Notes under the pieces: model-generated
What the model was told of the DNA's origin: nothing
Seen by the model: the letters and a program-made list of their open reading frames with translations, nothing else
Databases searched by the model: none
DNA from: Schumannella soli
Lineage (GTDB): Bacteria; Actinomycetota; Actinomycetes; Actinomycetales; Microbacteriaceae
Direction of reading: 5' to 3'
Assembly (NCBI RefSeq): GCF_006517435.1
Contig: NZ_VHQG01000002.1
Coordinates: 350,732-414,731, forward strand
Length of the DNA: 64,000 bases
Made by a program: the position numbers and the translations under genes
Shown here: piece after piece, positions 36,361 to 45,207 of the stretch
How the letters are laid out: each line of letters opens with the position of its first letter
Numbering within the stretch: position 1 is the first letter of the stretch

Positions 36361-37599
36361 ATGCCCCGACCACTGCACCTGGGCGTCGCCCTCGACGGCG
36401 CCGGCTGGCATCCGCAGGCGTGGCGCACGAGCGACCTCGCCGCCGGCGAGCTGTTCACCGCCGCTTACTGGACCCGGCTCGCCCGCCGAGCCGACGAGGC
36501 CCGGCTCGACCTGCTGACGATCGAGGACGCCTTCGCGCAGCAGACCGCGGCGCCGTTCACGCCCGATGACCGCCGCGATCAGGTGCGCGGCCGGCTCGAC
36601 GCCGGCATCATCGCCTCCTTCCTCGCGCCGCTGACCCGCTCGATCGGTCTCGTGCCGACGCTGAGCACGACCCACAGCGAGCCCTTCCACCTCGCCACCG
36701 CGGTGCAGACGCTCGACTACGCCAGCCGGGGGAGGGCCGGGTGGCGCCCCAAGGTCTCCGCCGACCCGCGCGAGGCACGCCAGTTCGGCCGCCGCGACAT
36801 CCCGGCGCCCGACTTCGCGCGCTTCCAGGATCCGACGAACCCGCTGCTGCTCGAGCTCTTCGGCGAGGCCGCCGAGGTGATCGAGGCCGGGCGACAGCTC
36901 TGGGACAGCTGGCAGGACGACGCGATCATCCGCGACGTCGCCACCGGCCGGTTCATCGACCGCGACCGCGTGCACCGCATCGGCTTCGAGGGCGAGCACT
37001 TCAGCGTCGAGAGCGCGTCGATCATGCCGCGCTCGCCGCAGGGCCAGCCGCTCGTCACCGTGCTCGCCCACGCCCGCATCCCCTACGAGCTCGCCGCCGG
37101 CGGCGCCGACGTGGTCTACGTCACGCCGCACGACGAGGCGGATGCGGTGCGCATCCTCGGCGAGGTCCGCGAGGCCGAGCGCGCGGTCGGCCGCGCGGAC
37201 CGCATCCACCTCGACCGTCCCCTCGAGGTGTGGGCGGATGCGGTGGTGCTGCTCGACGACAGCGTCGACGCCGCGCGCGCCGCCCTCGCCGAGCTGGAGC
37301 AGTTCGACGGCGCCGCCTTCACCTCCGACGCGCTCATCCACGCCGGGACCGCCGAGAGCCTCGCCGAGCAGCTGCTCGCGTGGCAGCGGCTCGGCTACGA
37401 CGGCGTCCGCCTGCGTCCGGCCCGTCTTCCCGCCGACCTCGACCGCATCGCCGACGACCTCGTGCCGCTGCTGCGCGACGCCGGCGTGCTCGATCGGCCC
37501 GACGCCACGACCCTGCGCGGCCGGCTCGGCCTGTCGCGTCCCGCCAGCCGCTACGCGACCGACCACAGTTCCCCCGAGCTCGAGGAGCAGTCCGCATGA
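36361..37599 (+). CDS. LLM-class flavin-dependent oxidoreductase
   Basis: A 412-residue luciferase-like enzyme opening a rightward operon. ATG 36361 is preferred: GAGCACGAGGAG lies upstream and the barrel starts at once with LHLGVALDGAGWHPQAW. Later landmarks are LDLLTIEDAFAQQTAAPF, LVPTLSTTHSEPFHLATAVQ, and the flavin-binding YASRGRAGWRPKVS. The extended insertion region, including LWDSWQDDAIIRD, is shared with NtaA/DszA-type monooxygenases, which oxidise sulfur- or nitrogen-bearing carbon compounds with FMNH2. Its stop overlaps the start of another family member by four bases, so the two are co-translated and may work on successive or related substrates. Confidence 0.88.
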   Translation: MPRPLHLGVALDGAGWHPQAWRTSDLAAGELFTAAYWTRLARRADEARLDLLTIEDAFAQQTAAPFTPDDRRDQVRGRLDAGIIASFLAPLTRSIGLVPTLSTTHSEPFHLATAVQTLDYASRGRAGWRPKVSADPREARQFGRRDIPAPDFARFQDPTNPLLLELFGEAAEVIEAGRQLWDSWQDDAIIRDVATGRFIDRDRVHRIGFEGEHFSVESASIMPRSPQGQPLVTVLAHARIPYELAAGGADVVYVTPHDEADAVRILGEVREAERAVGRADRIHLDRPLEVWADAVVLLDDSVDAARAALAELEQFDGAAFTSDALIHAGTAESLAEQLLAWQRLGYDGVRLRPARLPADLDRIADDLVPLLRDAGVLDRPDATTLRGRLGLSRPASRYATDHSSPELEEQSA

Positions 37600-38966
37600 C
37601 CGCCGAACGCCGCCAGGTGCACCTCGCCGCCCACTTCCCGGGCGTCAACTCGACGACCGTCTGGAGCGATCCGACCGCGCAGAGCCAGGTCGAGTTCTCG
37701 TCGTTCGAGCACTTCGCCCGCACCGCTGAGCGCGGCTTCTTCGACTACCTCTTCCTCGCCGAGGGGCTGCGGCTGCGTGAGCACCGGGGCGAGATCCACG
37801 ACCTCGACGTCGTCGGCCGGCCGAACACGCTCGGCATCCTCGCCGCTGTCGCCGCCGTGACCCGCCACATCGGCGTCGTCGGCACGCTCAGCTCCACGTT
37901 CAACGAGCCGGCCGAGCTCGCCCGCCAGCTCGCGACGCTCGACCACCTCTCCGGCGGTCGCGCCGGCTGGAACGTCGTGACGAGCTCCGACGCCTTCCAC
38001 GGCGGCAACTTCCGTCGCGGGGGCTTCCTGCCGCATCCCGAGCGCTACGAGCGGGCGAGCGAGTTCGTCGCCCTCGCGAAGAAGCTCTGGGACAGCTGGG
38101 ATGACGACGCCGTGCTCGGCGACGCCGCGGCAGGCGAGTTCCTGCGTGCGGGCGCCGTGCACGACGTGCGGCATCGCGGCAAGCACTTCGACGTCGACGC
38201 GCGGTCGACCGTGCCGCGCAGCCCGCAGGGGCGTCCGATCATCGTGCAGGCCGGCGATTCGCCCGACGGCCGCGACTTCGCCGCCGAGCACGCCGAGGTG
38301 ATCTTCTCCCGTCACGCCGAGTTCGACGACGGGCGGCGGTTCTACTCCGACGTCAAGGGCCGCCTAGCCGGGCGCGGACGCAGCGAGGACTCGCTGCTCA
38401 TCCTGCCTGCCGTGTCGTTCGTGCTCGGCGACAGCCCGGCCGATGCCGAGGAGAAGGCCCGCGAGATCTCGCTGCAGCAGATCAGCAAGCCGACCGCGAT
38501 CACCTTCCTCGAGCAGGTCTGGAACCGCGACCTCAGCGCCTACGACGCCGACGGCCCGCTGCCCGAGGTCGACCCCGACCCGGGCGAGCAGATCACCCGC
38601 GGATGGGCGCGCGCCTTCGAGGAGAACCAAGCCAAGATCGCCGCGTGGCGGGCCAAGGCCGACGCCGAGAAGCTCAGCATCCGCCAGCTCGTCATCGCCG
38701 TCGCCAACCGGCACGGCTTCGTCGGCACGGCGGCGCACGTCGCCAGCGAGATCGACCGCTACGTGCAGAACCGCGCCAGCGACGGCTTCGTCGTGGTCGG
38801 GCACCTCACCCCGCACGGCCTCGACGAGTTCGCCGACGCCGTCATCCCCGAGCTGCAGGAGCGCGGCGTCTACCGCACCGAATACGCCGAGGGCGCGACC
38901 CTGCGCGAGAACCTCGGGCTGCCGGCTCCCCACCGCCTGACCGATCAGATCGGAGCCACCGCATGA
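37596..38966 (+). CDS. NtaA/SnaA/DszA-family FMN-dependent monooxygenase (CmoJ-like)
   Basis: A 456-residue member of the nitrilotriacetate/DszA/CmoJ group, whose usual length is about 440-460. Hallmarks are HLAAHFPGVNSTTVW at the N-terminus, FDYLFLAEGLRLREHRGE, STFNEPAELARQLATLDHLS, then RAGWNVVTSSDAFHGGNF and the signature ERYERASEFVALAKKLWDSW. These bind FMNH2 and place an oxidisable substrate over the flavin. In Bacillus, CmoJ oxygenates N-acetylated S-alkyl cysteines; DszA opens dibenzothiophene sulfone. The context here favours the former, by inference. ATG 37596 overlaps the preceding stop by four bases. Confidence 0.92.
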   Translation: MTAERRQVHLAAHFPGVNSTTVWSDPTAQSQVEFSSFEHFARTAERGFFDYLFLAEGLRLREHRGEIHDLDVVGRPNTLGILAAVAAVTRHIGVVGTLSSTFNEPAELARQLATLDHLSGGRAGWNVVTSSDAFHGGNFRRGGFLPHPERYERASEFVALAKKLWDSWDDDAVLGDAAAGEFLRAGAVHDVRHRGKHFDVDARSTVPRSPQGRPIIVQAGDSPDGRDFAAEHAEVIFSRHAEFDDGRRFYSDVKGRLAGRGRSEDSLLILPAVSFVLGDSPADAEEKAREISLQQISKPTAITFLEQVWNRDLSAYDADGPLPEVDPDPGEQITRGWARAFEENQAKIAAWRAKADAEKLSIRQLVIAVANRHGFVGTAAHVASEIDRYVQNRASDGFVVVGHLTPHGLDEFADAVIPELQERGVYRTEYAEGATLRENLGLPAPHRLTDQIGATA

Positions 38967-39832
38967 CCATCACCGAGCCCACCCCCGCCGTCGCCGCGGC
39001 CACGCCGACCTCGGCCGGCTTCGACCGCCGCGCGATCGACCGCGCCGGCTTCGCCCGCGAGTGGGCCGACTGGCACGCCGCGCACGAGGCTCAGCGGGCG
39101 AGCGAGCACGGCTTCCTCGCGGTGACGGGACTGCATTGGCTGGGCGCCGAACCGCAGCGGATCGACGGGATCCCCGGTCGCTGGAGCACCTCCGACGCCG
39201 GTCCGGTCGTCGAGCTCGCCGACGGCGAGACGCTGCAGCGCGACGGCGCCACCGTCAGCGGTCGCGTCGAGCTCGGCCCGCTCGCCGAGCGCACCGGCGT
39301 CGACCTCGTTCACGGCGACATCGTGATCGAGGTTGCCCGCCGTGGCGGCAACGACATCGTGCGCCCGCGCGACCCCGCCTACCCGCTGCGCGTGAACCAC
39401 GCCGGCACCCCTGTCTACCCGCCGAACCCGCGCTGGCTCGCCGCCGGGCGCTTCGTCGCCTACGACGCCCCGCGCGAGGTCACCGTCGGCGCCGCCGTCG
39501 AAGGACTCGAGCACGTCGACGCCGCGCCGGGAGAGATCGAGTTCGAGCTGCAGGGCGAGACCTTCCGGCTCGTGGCCTTCGACGGCAAGTCGCCCGGCGA
39601 CCTGCTCGTGCTGTTCACGGATGCGACCAGCGGCATCACGACCTACGCCGCCAACCGCTCGCTCGCGGTCGCCGCGCCCGACGCCGAAGGCCGCGTGCTG
39701 CTCGACTTCAACCGGGCCGTCAACCTGCCCTGCGCCTACACCGACTTCGCGACGTGTCCGCTGCCGCCCGCCGGCAACCGCCTCCCCGTCGGCGTCGAAG
39801 CCGGTGAGAAGACCCCGACAGAGCGGGGCTGA
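38963..39832 (+). CDS. DUF1684 domain protein
   Basis: A 289-residue soluble protein. The strongest evidence is near the C-terminus, where DFNRAVNLPCAYTDFATC and the end NRLPVGVEAGEKTP match the conserved DUF1684 block; the N-terminal EWADWHAAHEAQRASEHGFL and GLHWLG also fit. DUF1684 has no established activity. The conserved Cys, Asp and Asn could form an active site, but this is unproven. It overlaps the NtaA-type monooxygenase gene by four bases and precedes another LLM gene by one base, so it is embedded in the oxidation operon and probably acts with it, perhaps as hydrolase or chaperone of a sulfur intermediate. Confidence 0.87.
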   Translation: MTITEPTPAVAAATPTSAGFDRRAIDRAGFAREWADWHAAHEAQRASEHGFLAVTGLHWLGAEPQRIDGIPGRWSTSDAGPVVELADGETLQRDGATVSGRVELGPLAERTGVDLVHGDIVIEVARRGGNDIVRPRDPAYPLRVNHAGTPVYPPNPRWLAAGRFVAYDAPREVTVGAAVEGLEHVDAAPGEIEFELQGETFRLVAFDGKSPGDLLVLFTDATSGITTYAANRSLAVAAPDAEGRVLLDFNRAVNLPCAYTDFATCPLPPAGNRLPVGVEAGEKTPTERG

Positions 39833-39833
39833 C

Positions 39834-40913
39834 GTGCGCTTCCAGGTTCTCGACATCGTCCCCTACCGCCCCGACCCGATCACCGGCCGGCAGTCGACTC
39901 CCGCCGACCGGCTCGACGAGACGCTGCAGGTCGCCGTCGCGGCCGAGCGGCTCGGCTTCGACTCCGTCGCCGTAGGGGAACGGCACGCCGGACCGTTCCT
40001 CTCCTCCTCGCCGACCGTGCTGCTCGGAGCGATCGCCGCATCCACCTCGACCATCCGGCTGCAGACCGGAGTGACCGTGCTGCCGGTGCTCGACCCGGTG
40101 CGCGTCGCCGAGGACTACGCCACGATCGACCAGCTCAGCCGCGGCCGGCTCGAGCTGACGATCGGCAAGGGCAACGAGCTGCAGCAGTTCCCACTGTTCG
40201 GGCTCGAGATCGACGATCAGTGGGAGCTGCTCGCCGAGAAGTACACGGTGCTGAGACGGCTCTGGGGTGACGAGGAGGTGACGATCCCCGCGGGCGAGTT
40301 CGTGCGCGAGCTGCGTGGCGTCACCACGCTGCCGCGCCCCTACGCCGGCGCCCCGCGCATCTGGCACGGCTCGGCGACGACCCTGTTCTCGTCCGGCCTC
40401 GCGGCCAAGCACGGCGATCCGCTGTTCAGCGCCAACGCGATCCAGCCGCTGCGCAACTACGCCGTGCTCATCGAGCACTACCGCAGCGAGTTCGCGCGGC
40501 ACGGGCACGACCCCGCCGGCGCCTACGTCGGCGCCGGGGCCGGAGCGCTGTTCATCGCCGACACGACGCAGCAGGCGCGCGACCTCTACGGTCCGGTCTA
40601 CGAGGCGATCGTCGCCGCGTCGAACGTGCCCGGCAACACGACGCCGTTCCGCGACATCGATCACGCGATCGCCGAGGGGCCCGCGCTGGTCGGCAGCCCG
40701 CAGCAGGTGGTCGACAAGATCGCGCGGTTCCACGAGCTGTACCGCCACGACCTGCAGTCGATCGGCATCCCGACCGCCGTCGAGTTCCCGCATCAGCTCG
40801 AGATCCTCGGGCGCTTCGCGACCGAGGTCATCCCGGCGCTGCGCGACCGCTTCCCGACCACTCTCTGGTCGTCGGCCGACGCGGGCGCCCGCCGGCATCT
40901 CGCCGCCGCCTGA
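39834..40913 (+). CDS. LLM-class flavin-dependent oxidoreductase
   Basis: A 359-residue protein from GTG 39834, one base after the DUF1684 stop. It begins FQVLDIVPYRPDPITGR and shows FDSVAVGERHAGPFLSSSP, VLPVLDPVRVAEDYATID and LSRGRLELTIGKGNELQQF, then the C-terminal GSPQQVVDKIARFHELY. These match the F420/FMN luciferase-like group near alkanal monooxygenases and N5,N10-methylene-H4MPT reductase-like proteins. Flavin versus F420 cannot be settled from sequence. It is the fifth member of this superfamily in a 17-kb stretch, all apparently in transport-linked operons. An amine oxidase gene follows after 104 bases. Confidence 0.88.
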   Translation: MRFQVLDIVPYRPDPITGRQSTPADRLDETLQVAVAAERLGFDSVAVGERHAGPFLSSSPTVLLGAIAASTSTIRLQTGVTVLPVLDPVRVAEDYATIDQLSRGRLELTIGKGNELQQFPLFGLEIDDQWELLAEKYTVLRRLWGDEEVTIPAGEFVRELRGVTTLPRPYAGAPRIWHGSATTLFSSGLAAKHGDPLFSANAIQPLRNYAVLIEHYRSEFARHGHDPAGAYVGAGAGALFIADTTQQARDLYGPVYEAIVAASNVPGNTTPFRDIDHAIAEGPALVGSPQQVVDKIARFHELYRHDLQSIGIPTAVEFPHQLEILGRFATEVIPALRDRFPTTLWSSADAGARRHLAAA

Positions 40914-41017
40914 CCCCGCGCCCCGGCACGACGGCGGCGCGAAGAACCGGCAGCGCGTCCACCCCTACGGTTGAACAGGATGCGCGACCCGAGCGCATGC
41001 GGAAGGAGCGCGCGAGC

Positions 41018-42136
41018 GTGAGTCAGGTCGATGTCGTCGTGATCGGTGCCGGGGCGATGGGCTCCGCGACCGCGTGGAACCTCGCCAGGGCCGGACGCTC
41101 GGTGATCGTGCTCGAGCAGCACCCCGTCGGCCACACGCTCGGCGCTTCGCACGGCGCGACGCGCAACATCAGCGCCGCGTACCCGCAGGCCGACTATCAG
41201 GCGCTGCTCACCGAGACCCGTGAGCTGTGGACCGAGCTCGAGCAGCAGTCGGACACGCAGCTGATCGACTGGGTCGGCGTCGTGCAGCACGGCGGAGCGG
41301 AGACCGACCTCATGGCGCTGCGCGAGGTGCAGCACGCGAACGGCGTGCGCAGCGAGATCCTCGCGCCCGACGAGGCGGCGGCGCGCTGGCGCGGACTGCG
41401 CTTCACGAGCCCGGTGCTGCACACGCTCGACGCCGGCCGGGTGCGCGCGGCCGAGGCGCTGCGAGTGCTGCGCGAGCAGGCCGAGGCGCTGGGCGCCGAG
41501 TTCCGGTATGACACCCCCGTGCGCGCGCTCGAGCTCGACGCGACCGGAGCCCCGGTCATCCACACGGATGCGGAGATCCTCCGGCCGGCGCAGGTCGTCG
41601 TGACCGCCGGCGCCTGGACGTCGACGATCGTGCCCGCCGCGCTCGCTGACGCTCTGCCTCCGCTGCGCGTCACCCAGGAGCAGCCCGCTCATTTCGCCGT
41701 GCGCGCCGATTTCGCCGACGCCGTCTGGCCGAGCTTCATGCAGCAGCCGCAGCCGGGGGAGCGCGACGCCTTCTGGTACTCGCCGATCTACGGCATGCTC
41801 ACGCCGGGCGAGGGCATCAAGGTCGGCTGGCACGGCGTCGGCGCCGAGGTCGACCCCGACCGCCGCGACTTCCTCGCCGAGCCGGTGCAGCTGGATGCGC
41901 TGCGCCGCTATGTGCGCGAGTGGATCCCGGGTGCCGATCCCGACGACCTCGTCGCGATCAGCTGCACCTACACGACGACGCCGAGCGAGGACTTCGTGCT
42001 GGATCGCCGCGGCGCCGTCACGATCGGCGCCGGCTTCTCAGGCCACGGCTTCAAGTTCACGCCCGCGATCGGCCGCGTGCTCGCCGACCTCACCCGCGGC
42101 ATCCCCGCTCCCGAGCGCTTCCGCCTACCCGCCTGA
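41018..42136 (+). CDS. FAD-dependent amino acid oxidase (SolA/monomeric sarcosine oxidase-like)
   Basis: A 372-residue flavoprotein. The dinucleotide site is VDVVVIGAGAMGSATAWNL. A second landmark is SHGATRNISAAYP, the region beside the flavin. Near the C-terminus ISCTYTTTPSEDFVLDRR carries the Cys that covalently holds FAD in monomeric sarcosine oxidase and N-methyltryptophan oxidase, followed by the GAGFSGHGFKFTPAIG block. These enzymes oxidise secondary N-methyl or cyclic amino acids to an imine plus H2O2. GTG 41018 is preferred over ATG 40997 because GGAAGGAG lies ten bases before it. Its place after the monooxygenases suggests a final amino acid oxidation step, but the link is only positional. 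Confidence 0.9.
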   Translation: MSQVDVVVIGAGAMGSATAWNLARAGRSVIVLEQHPVGHTLGASHGATRNISAAYPQADYQALLTETRELWTELEQQSDTQLIDWVGVVQHGGAETDLMALREVQHANGVRSEILAPDEAAARWRGLRFTSPVLHTLDAGRVRAAEALRVLREQAEALGAEFRYDTPVRALELDATGAPVIHTDAEILRPAQVVVTAGAWTSTIVPAALADALPPLRVTQEQPAHFAVRADFADAVWPSFMQQPQPGERDAFWYSPIYGMLTPGEGIKVGWHGVGAEVDPDRRDFLAEPVQLDALRRYVREWIPGADPDDLVAISCTYTTTPSEDFVLDRRGAVTIGAGFSGHGFKFTPAIGRVLADLTRGIPAPERFRLPA

Positions 42137-42181
42137 CTCGCCGCTCGCGCCCGATCCCCGCCACGCGTCGGCGGGGTGCTC

Positions 42182-42237
42182 GAGTTGCCCACTTCCGCGG
42201 TGTGTCACCGGCGGCACGCCGCGGAAGTGGGCGACTC
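42182..42237. terminator. Long imperfect-free hairpin between convergent genes
   Basis: A 23-bp stem (42182-42204 with 42215-42237, two G-T wobbles) and a 10-base loop lie between the amine oxidase and gnd stops. It would serve both strands. There is no T-run, and the arms are longer than typical terminators, so a repeat element is an alternative. Confidence 0.65.
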
Positions 42238-42335
42238 ACCGCACCGCAGCGACGAATGACGCGGGTGCAGGAGACGCAGAAGGCCGAGACATCCCGGAGG
42301 ACGCCGCGGCCTTCAGCGCGCGGGTGCGAGCGCGA

Positions 42336-43787
42336 TCAGTGCGCGTCGACCGCCGAGATCTCGCTCCGGTCGCCCGACCACAGGGTGTGGAAGGTGCCGT
42401 CCTTATCGATGCGCTTGTACGTGTGCGCGCCAAAGAAGTCGCGCTGGCCCTGGATCAGCGCGGCCGGCAGGCGGTCGGCGCGGATGCCGTCGTAGTAGGC
42501 GAGCGACGACGAGAACGCCGGCGTCGGGATGCCCGCCTGCACGGCGTGCACGACGACGCGACGCCAGGCCTCCTGCGCACCCTCGACCGCATCGCGGAAG
42601 TACGGCGCGAGCACGAGCGCTACGAGGGAGGAGTCCTCCTCGTAGGCGTCGGAGATGCGGTTGAGGAACTGGGCGCGGATGATGCAGCCCGCGCGCCAGA
42701 TCTTCGCGATGTCGCCCTTCTTGATGTCCCAGCCGTACTGCTCGGCGCCGGCGACGATCGCGTCGAAGCCCTGGCTGTAGGCGATGATCTTCGAGGCGTA
42801 GAGCGCGCGGCGCACGTCCTCGATGAAGGCGGCTTCGTCATCCACCGACACGGTCGTCGACGGGCCCGGCAGCGACGACGCGCCGGCGCGCTGCGCAGGC
42901 TTCGACGACAGCGAGCGGGCGAACACGGCCTCGGCGATGCCCGAGACGGGGATGCCCAGGTCGAGCGCCGTCTGCACGGTCCAGGCGCCGGTGCCCTTGG
43001 CTCCGGCGGCGTCGAGGATGACGTCGACGAGCGGCGTGCCGGTCTCGGCGTCGTTCTGGCGCAGCACCTCGGCGGTGATCTCGATGAGGTACGACTCGAG
43101 CTCGCCGGTGTTCCACTCGGCGAAGATGTCGGCGATCTCGGCCGGGCTCTTGCCGGTGCCGCGGCGGATGAGGTCGTACGCCTCGCCGATCAGCTGCATG
43201 TCGACGTACTCGATGCCGTTGTGGATCATCTTGACGAAGTGGCCGGCGCCGTCGTGGCCGACGTGGGTGACGCAGGGCTCGCCCTCGGCGACCGCGGCGA
43301 TCGACTTGAGGATCGGGCCGAGGGTGACCCAGGACTCGTCCGAGCCGCCGGGCATGATCGAGGGGCCGTTGAGGGCGCCCTCCTCGCCGCCGGAGATGCC
43401 CGCGCCGACGAAGTTGATGCCGGTCTCGCGCACGGCCTTCTCGCGACGGATCGTGTCGGTGAAGAGCGCGTTGCCGCCGTCGACGATGATGTCGCCGGGC
43501 TCGAAGACCTTGACGAGCTCGTCGATCACGGCGTCGGTGCCGCGACCGGCCTGCACCATGATGATCGCGGCGCGCGGCTTCTGCAGCGACGCGGCGAACT
43601 CCTCGTAGGTCGAAGCGGGCACGAAGCCGGCTTCGGGGTGCTCGTCGAGCACGGTCTGCGTCTTCTCGTACGAGCGGTTGAAGATCGCGACGGTGTTGCC
43701 CTCGCGGCTGGCCAGGTTGCGGGCGAGGTTCGATCCCATCACCGCCATCCCGACGACTCCGATGTTGGCCTGGGGGCTGTCCGACAC
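42336..43787 (-). CDS. gnd: 6-phosphogluconate dehydrogenase (decarboxylating)
   Basis: A 483-residue enzyme of the oxidative pentose phosphate pathway converting 6-phosphogluconate and NADP to ribulose 5-phosphate, CO2 and NADPH. The coenzyme site is IGVVGMAVMGSNLARNLASR. The substrate-binding GISGGEEGALNGPSIMPGG, the catalytic Lys in GHFVKMIHNGIEY, and the C-terminal tail segment RDFFGAHTYKRID are all present. The length matches the long, homodimeric bacterial type. The upstream context on the minus strand gives a good ribosome site (AGGAGAAG before the ATG at 43787). It is divergent from the hydroxyacid dehydrogenase gene and not tied to the flanking accessory operons. Confidence 0.97.
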   Translation of the reverse strand: MSDSPQANIGVVGMAVMGSNLARNLASREGNTVAIFNRSYEKTQTVLDEHPEAGFVPASTYEEFAASLQKPRAAIIMVQAGRGTDAVIDELVKVFEPGDIIVDGGNALFTDTIRREKAVRETGINFVGAGISGGEEGALNGPSIMPGGSDESWVTLGPILKSIAAVAEGEPCVTHVGHDGAGHFVKMIHNGIEYVDMQLIGEAYDLIRRGTGKSPAEIADIFAEWNTGELESYLIEITAEVLRQNDAETGTPLVDVILDAAGAKGTGAWTVQTALDLGIPVSGIAEAVFARSLSSKPAQRAGASSLPGPSTTVSVDDEAAFIEDVRRALYASKIIAYSQGFDAIVAGAEQYGWDIKKGDIAKIWRAGCIIRAQFLNRISDAYEEDSSLVALVLAPYFRDAVEGAQEAWRRVVVHAVQAGIPTPAFSSSLAYYDGIRADRLPAALIQGQRDFFGAHTYKRIDKDGTFHTLWSGDRSEISAVDAH

Positions 43788-43960
43788 GTGCTTCTCCTGT
43801 GTTCGACGAGGGGGTTGCTCCCAGGTTATCGCTCACGGCGCGTCGCCTGCCGCGCGCGGACGAGGCTCGCATCCGGCGCTCGGCGGCGCCCGTCGTGGCG
43901 CCCCTCGTGGCGGCTGCTCCCGCTCGGCGGCGCACAGCGCCCGGCTGGCAGGATCGACGC

Positions 43961-45001
43961 GTGACCCAGAGCCTCCGCGTCGTCATCGCCACTCCGCTCA
44001 GCGACGAGAACGTCGCCCTGCTGCGTCGTCTCGAGCCGCGACTCGAGATCGCGCACCGCCCCGAGCTGATGGCGCCGGCGACGGCCGACTGGATGGTGCG
44101 GCTCGACCGCGACGCCGCGCAGCAGCGGGAGTACGACGCCTACCTCGACGGCGGCGAGGCCTTCTTCGGCGTGCCCGACCAGTCGGGCACGGCCCTGCGC
44201 GCGGCGATCGAGCGCAACCCGCGGCTGCGCTGGGTGCACACGATCCCGGCCGGCGGCGGCGCGCAGATCAAGTCGGCGAAGCTCGACGACGCCGCGCTCG
44301 GGCGGCTGACCTTCACGACCTCCGCCGGCGTGCACGCGCAGCCGCTCGCCGAGTTCGCGCTGTTCGGCGTGCTGGCCGGCACGAAGCAGCTCAGCCGCCT
44401 GCGGGCGGCGCAGAGCCGACACGAGTGGGCCGGGCGCGAGGCCATGCGACTCAACTCCGAGACGACCGTCGCGGTCGTCGGCCTCGGCTCGATCGGCCGC
44501 CGCACCGCCGAGCTGCTCGCGGGCCTCGGCATGACCGTGATCGGCGTGCACCGCCGAGAGGTCGACGCGCCCGGCGTGAGCCGCATCGAGCCGGTCGAGA
44601 ACCTGGCCGCGGTGCTGGCCGAGGTGGATGCGGTGGTGCTCGCCCTGCCCGGCACGGAGCAGACGGCCGGGATGCTGAGCCGCGCCGCGCTCGACGCCGC
44701 GAAGCCGGGGCTGATCGTCGTCAACGTCGGCCGCGGCACGACCGTCGACGAGCCGGCGCTGATCGACCATCTGGGCGAGGGCGGCAACGTCGGCGCCGCG
44801 GTGCTGGATGTGACCGCGGTCGAGCCGCTGCCCGCATCCAGCCCGCTGTGGGATCTCGAGAACGTGGTGATCGCGCCGCACACGGCCGCGATCAACGAGA
44901 ACGAGCCGCGCCTGATCACGGAGCTCTTCGCCGAGAACGCCCGCCGTCTGCTCGACGGCGAGCCCCTGCTCAACGTCGTCAACACGCACGAGTTCTACTG
45001 A
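43961..45001 (+). CDS. D-isomer-specific 2-hydroxyacid dehydrogenase
   Basis: A 346-residue NAD(P)-dependent oxidoreductase. The Rossmann motif is VAVVGLGSIGRRTAELLAGL. The catalytic Arg lies in LIVVNVGRGTTVDE, the Glu in VLDVTAVEPLPASSPLW, and the His in VVIAPHTAAINENE, the standard triad that reduces 2-ketoacids. The N-terminal substrate domain has an unusual insertion (DRDAAQQREYDAYLDGGEAFF). GTG 43961 is chosen because the open frame before it (to 43799) is low-complexity and overlaps the gnd promoter region. Substrate (glyoxylate, hydroxypyruvate, phosphoglycerate or other) is not resolved. Downstream hairpins separate it from the convergent glycosidase gene. Confidence 0.9.
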   Translation: MTQSLRVVIATPLSDENVALLRRLEPRLEIAHRPELMAPATADWMVRLDRDAAQQREYDAYLDGGEAFFGVPDQSGTALRAAIERNPRLRWVHTIPAGGGAQIKSAKLDDAALGRLTFTTSAGVHAQPLAEFALFGVLAGTKQLSRLRAAQSRHEWAGREAMRLNSETTVAVVGLGSIGRRTAELLAGLGMTVIGVHRREVDAPGVSRIEPVENLAAVLAEVDAVVLALPGTEQTAGMLSRAALDAAKPGLIVVNVGRGTTVDEPALIDHLGEGGNVGAAVLDVTAVEPLPASSPLWDLENVVIAPHTAAINENEPRLITELFAENARRLLDGEPLLNVVNTHEFY

Positions 45002-45035
45002 CCGAACGGCTGCAGGATCGCGGCGATCTTCGCGG

Positions 45036-45057
45036 CGCCGCGCGATATCGCGCGGCG
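45036..45057. repeat. Perfect 22-bp palindrome
   Basis: CGCCGCGCGAT and its exact complement ATCGCGCGGCG meet without a spacer just after the dehydrogenase gene. A further hairpin, AGGATCGC-CGC-GCGATCCT, follows near 45063-45081. The pair may aid termination or be a protein-binding dyad. Confidence 0.6.
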
Positions 45058-45112
45058 AGACCAGGATCGCCGCGCGATCCTCCGCTCACGCTGGAGTCCA
45101 GCGCACGCAGAA

Positions 45113-45154
45113 CGGCGGGGCCGCGACCGGAGTCATCCGATCGCGGCCCCGCCG
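45113..45154. terminator. Hairpin between convergent dehydrogenase and glycosidase genes
   Basis: A perfect 14-bp stem (45113-45126 with 45141-45154) with a 14-base loop lies between convergent stops, 54 bases from the glycosidase stop. Position and strength fit a bidirectional terminator. Confidence 0.7.
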
Positions 45155-45207
45155 CCGTGTTCGGGATGCGCGGAGCCACCCGAAGAGTCCCGCGCATCCC
45201 AGCCGGT

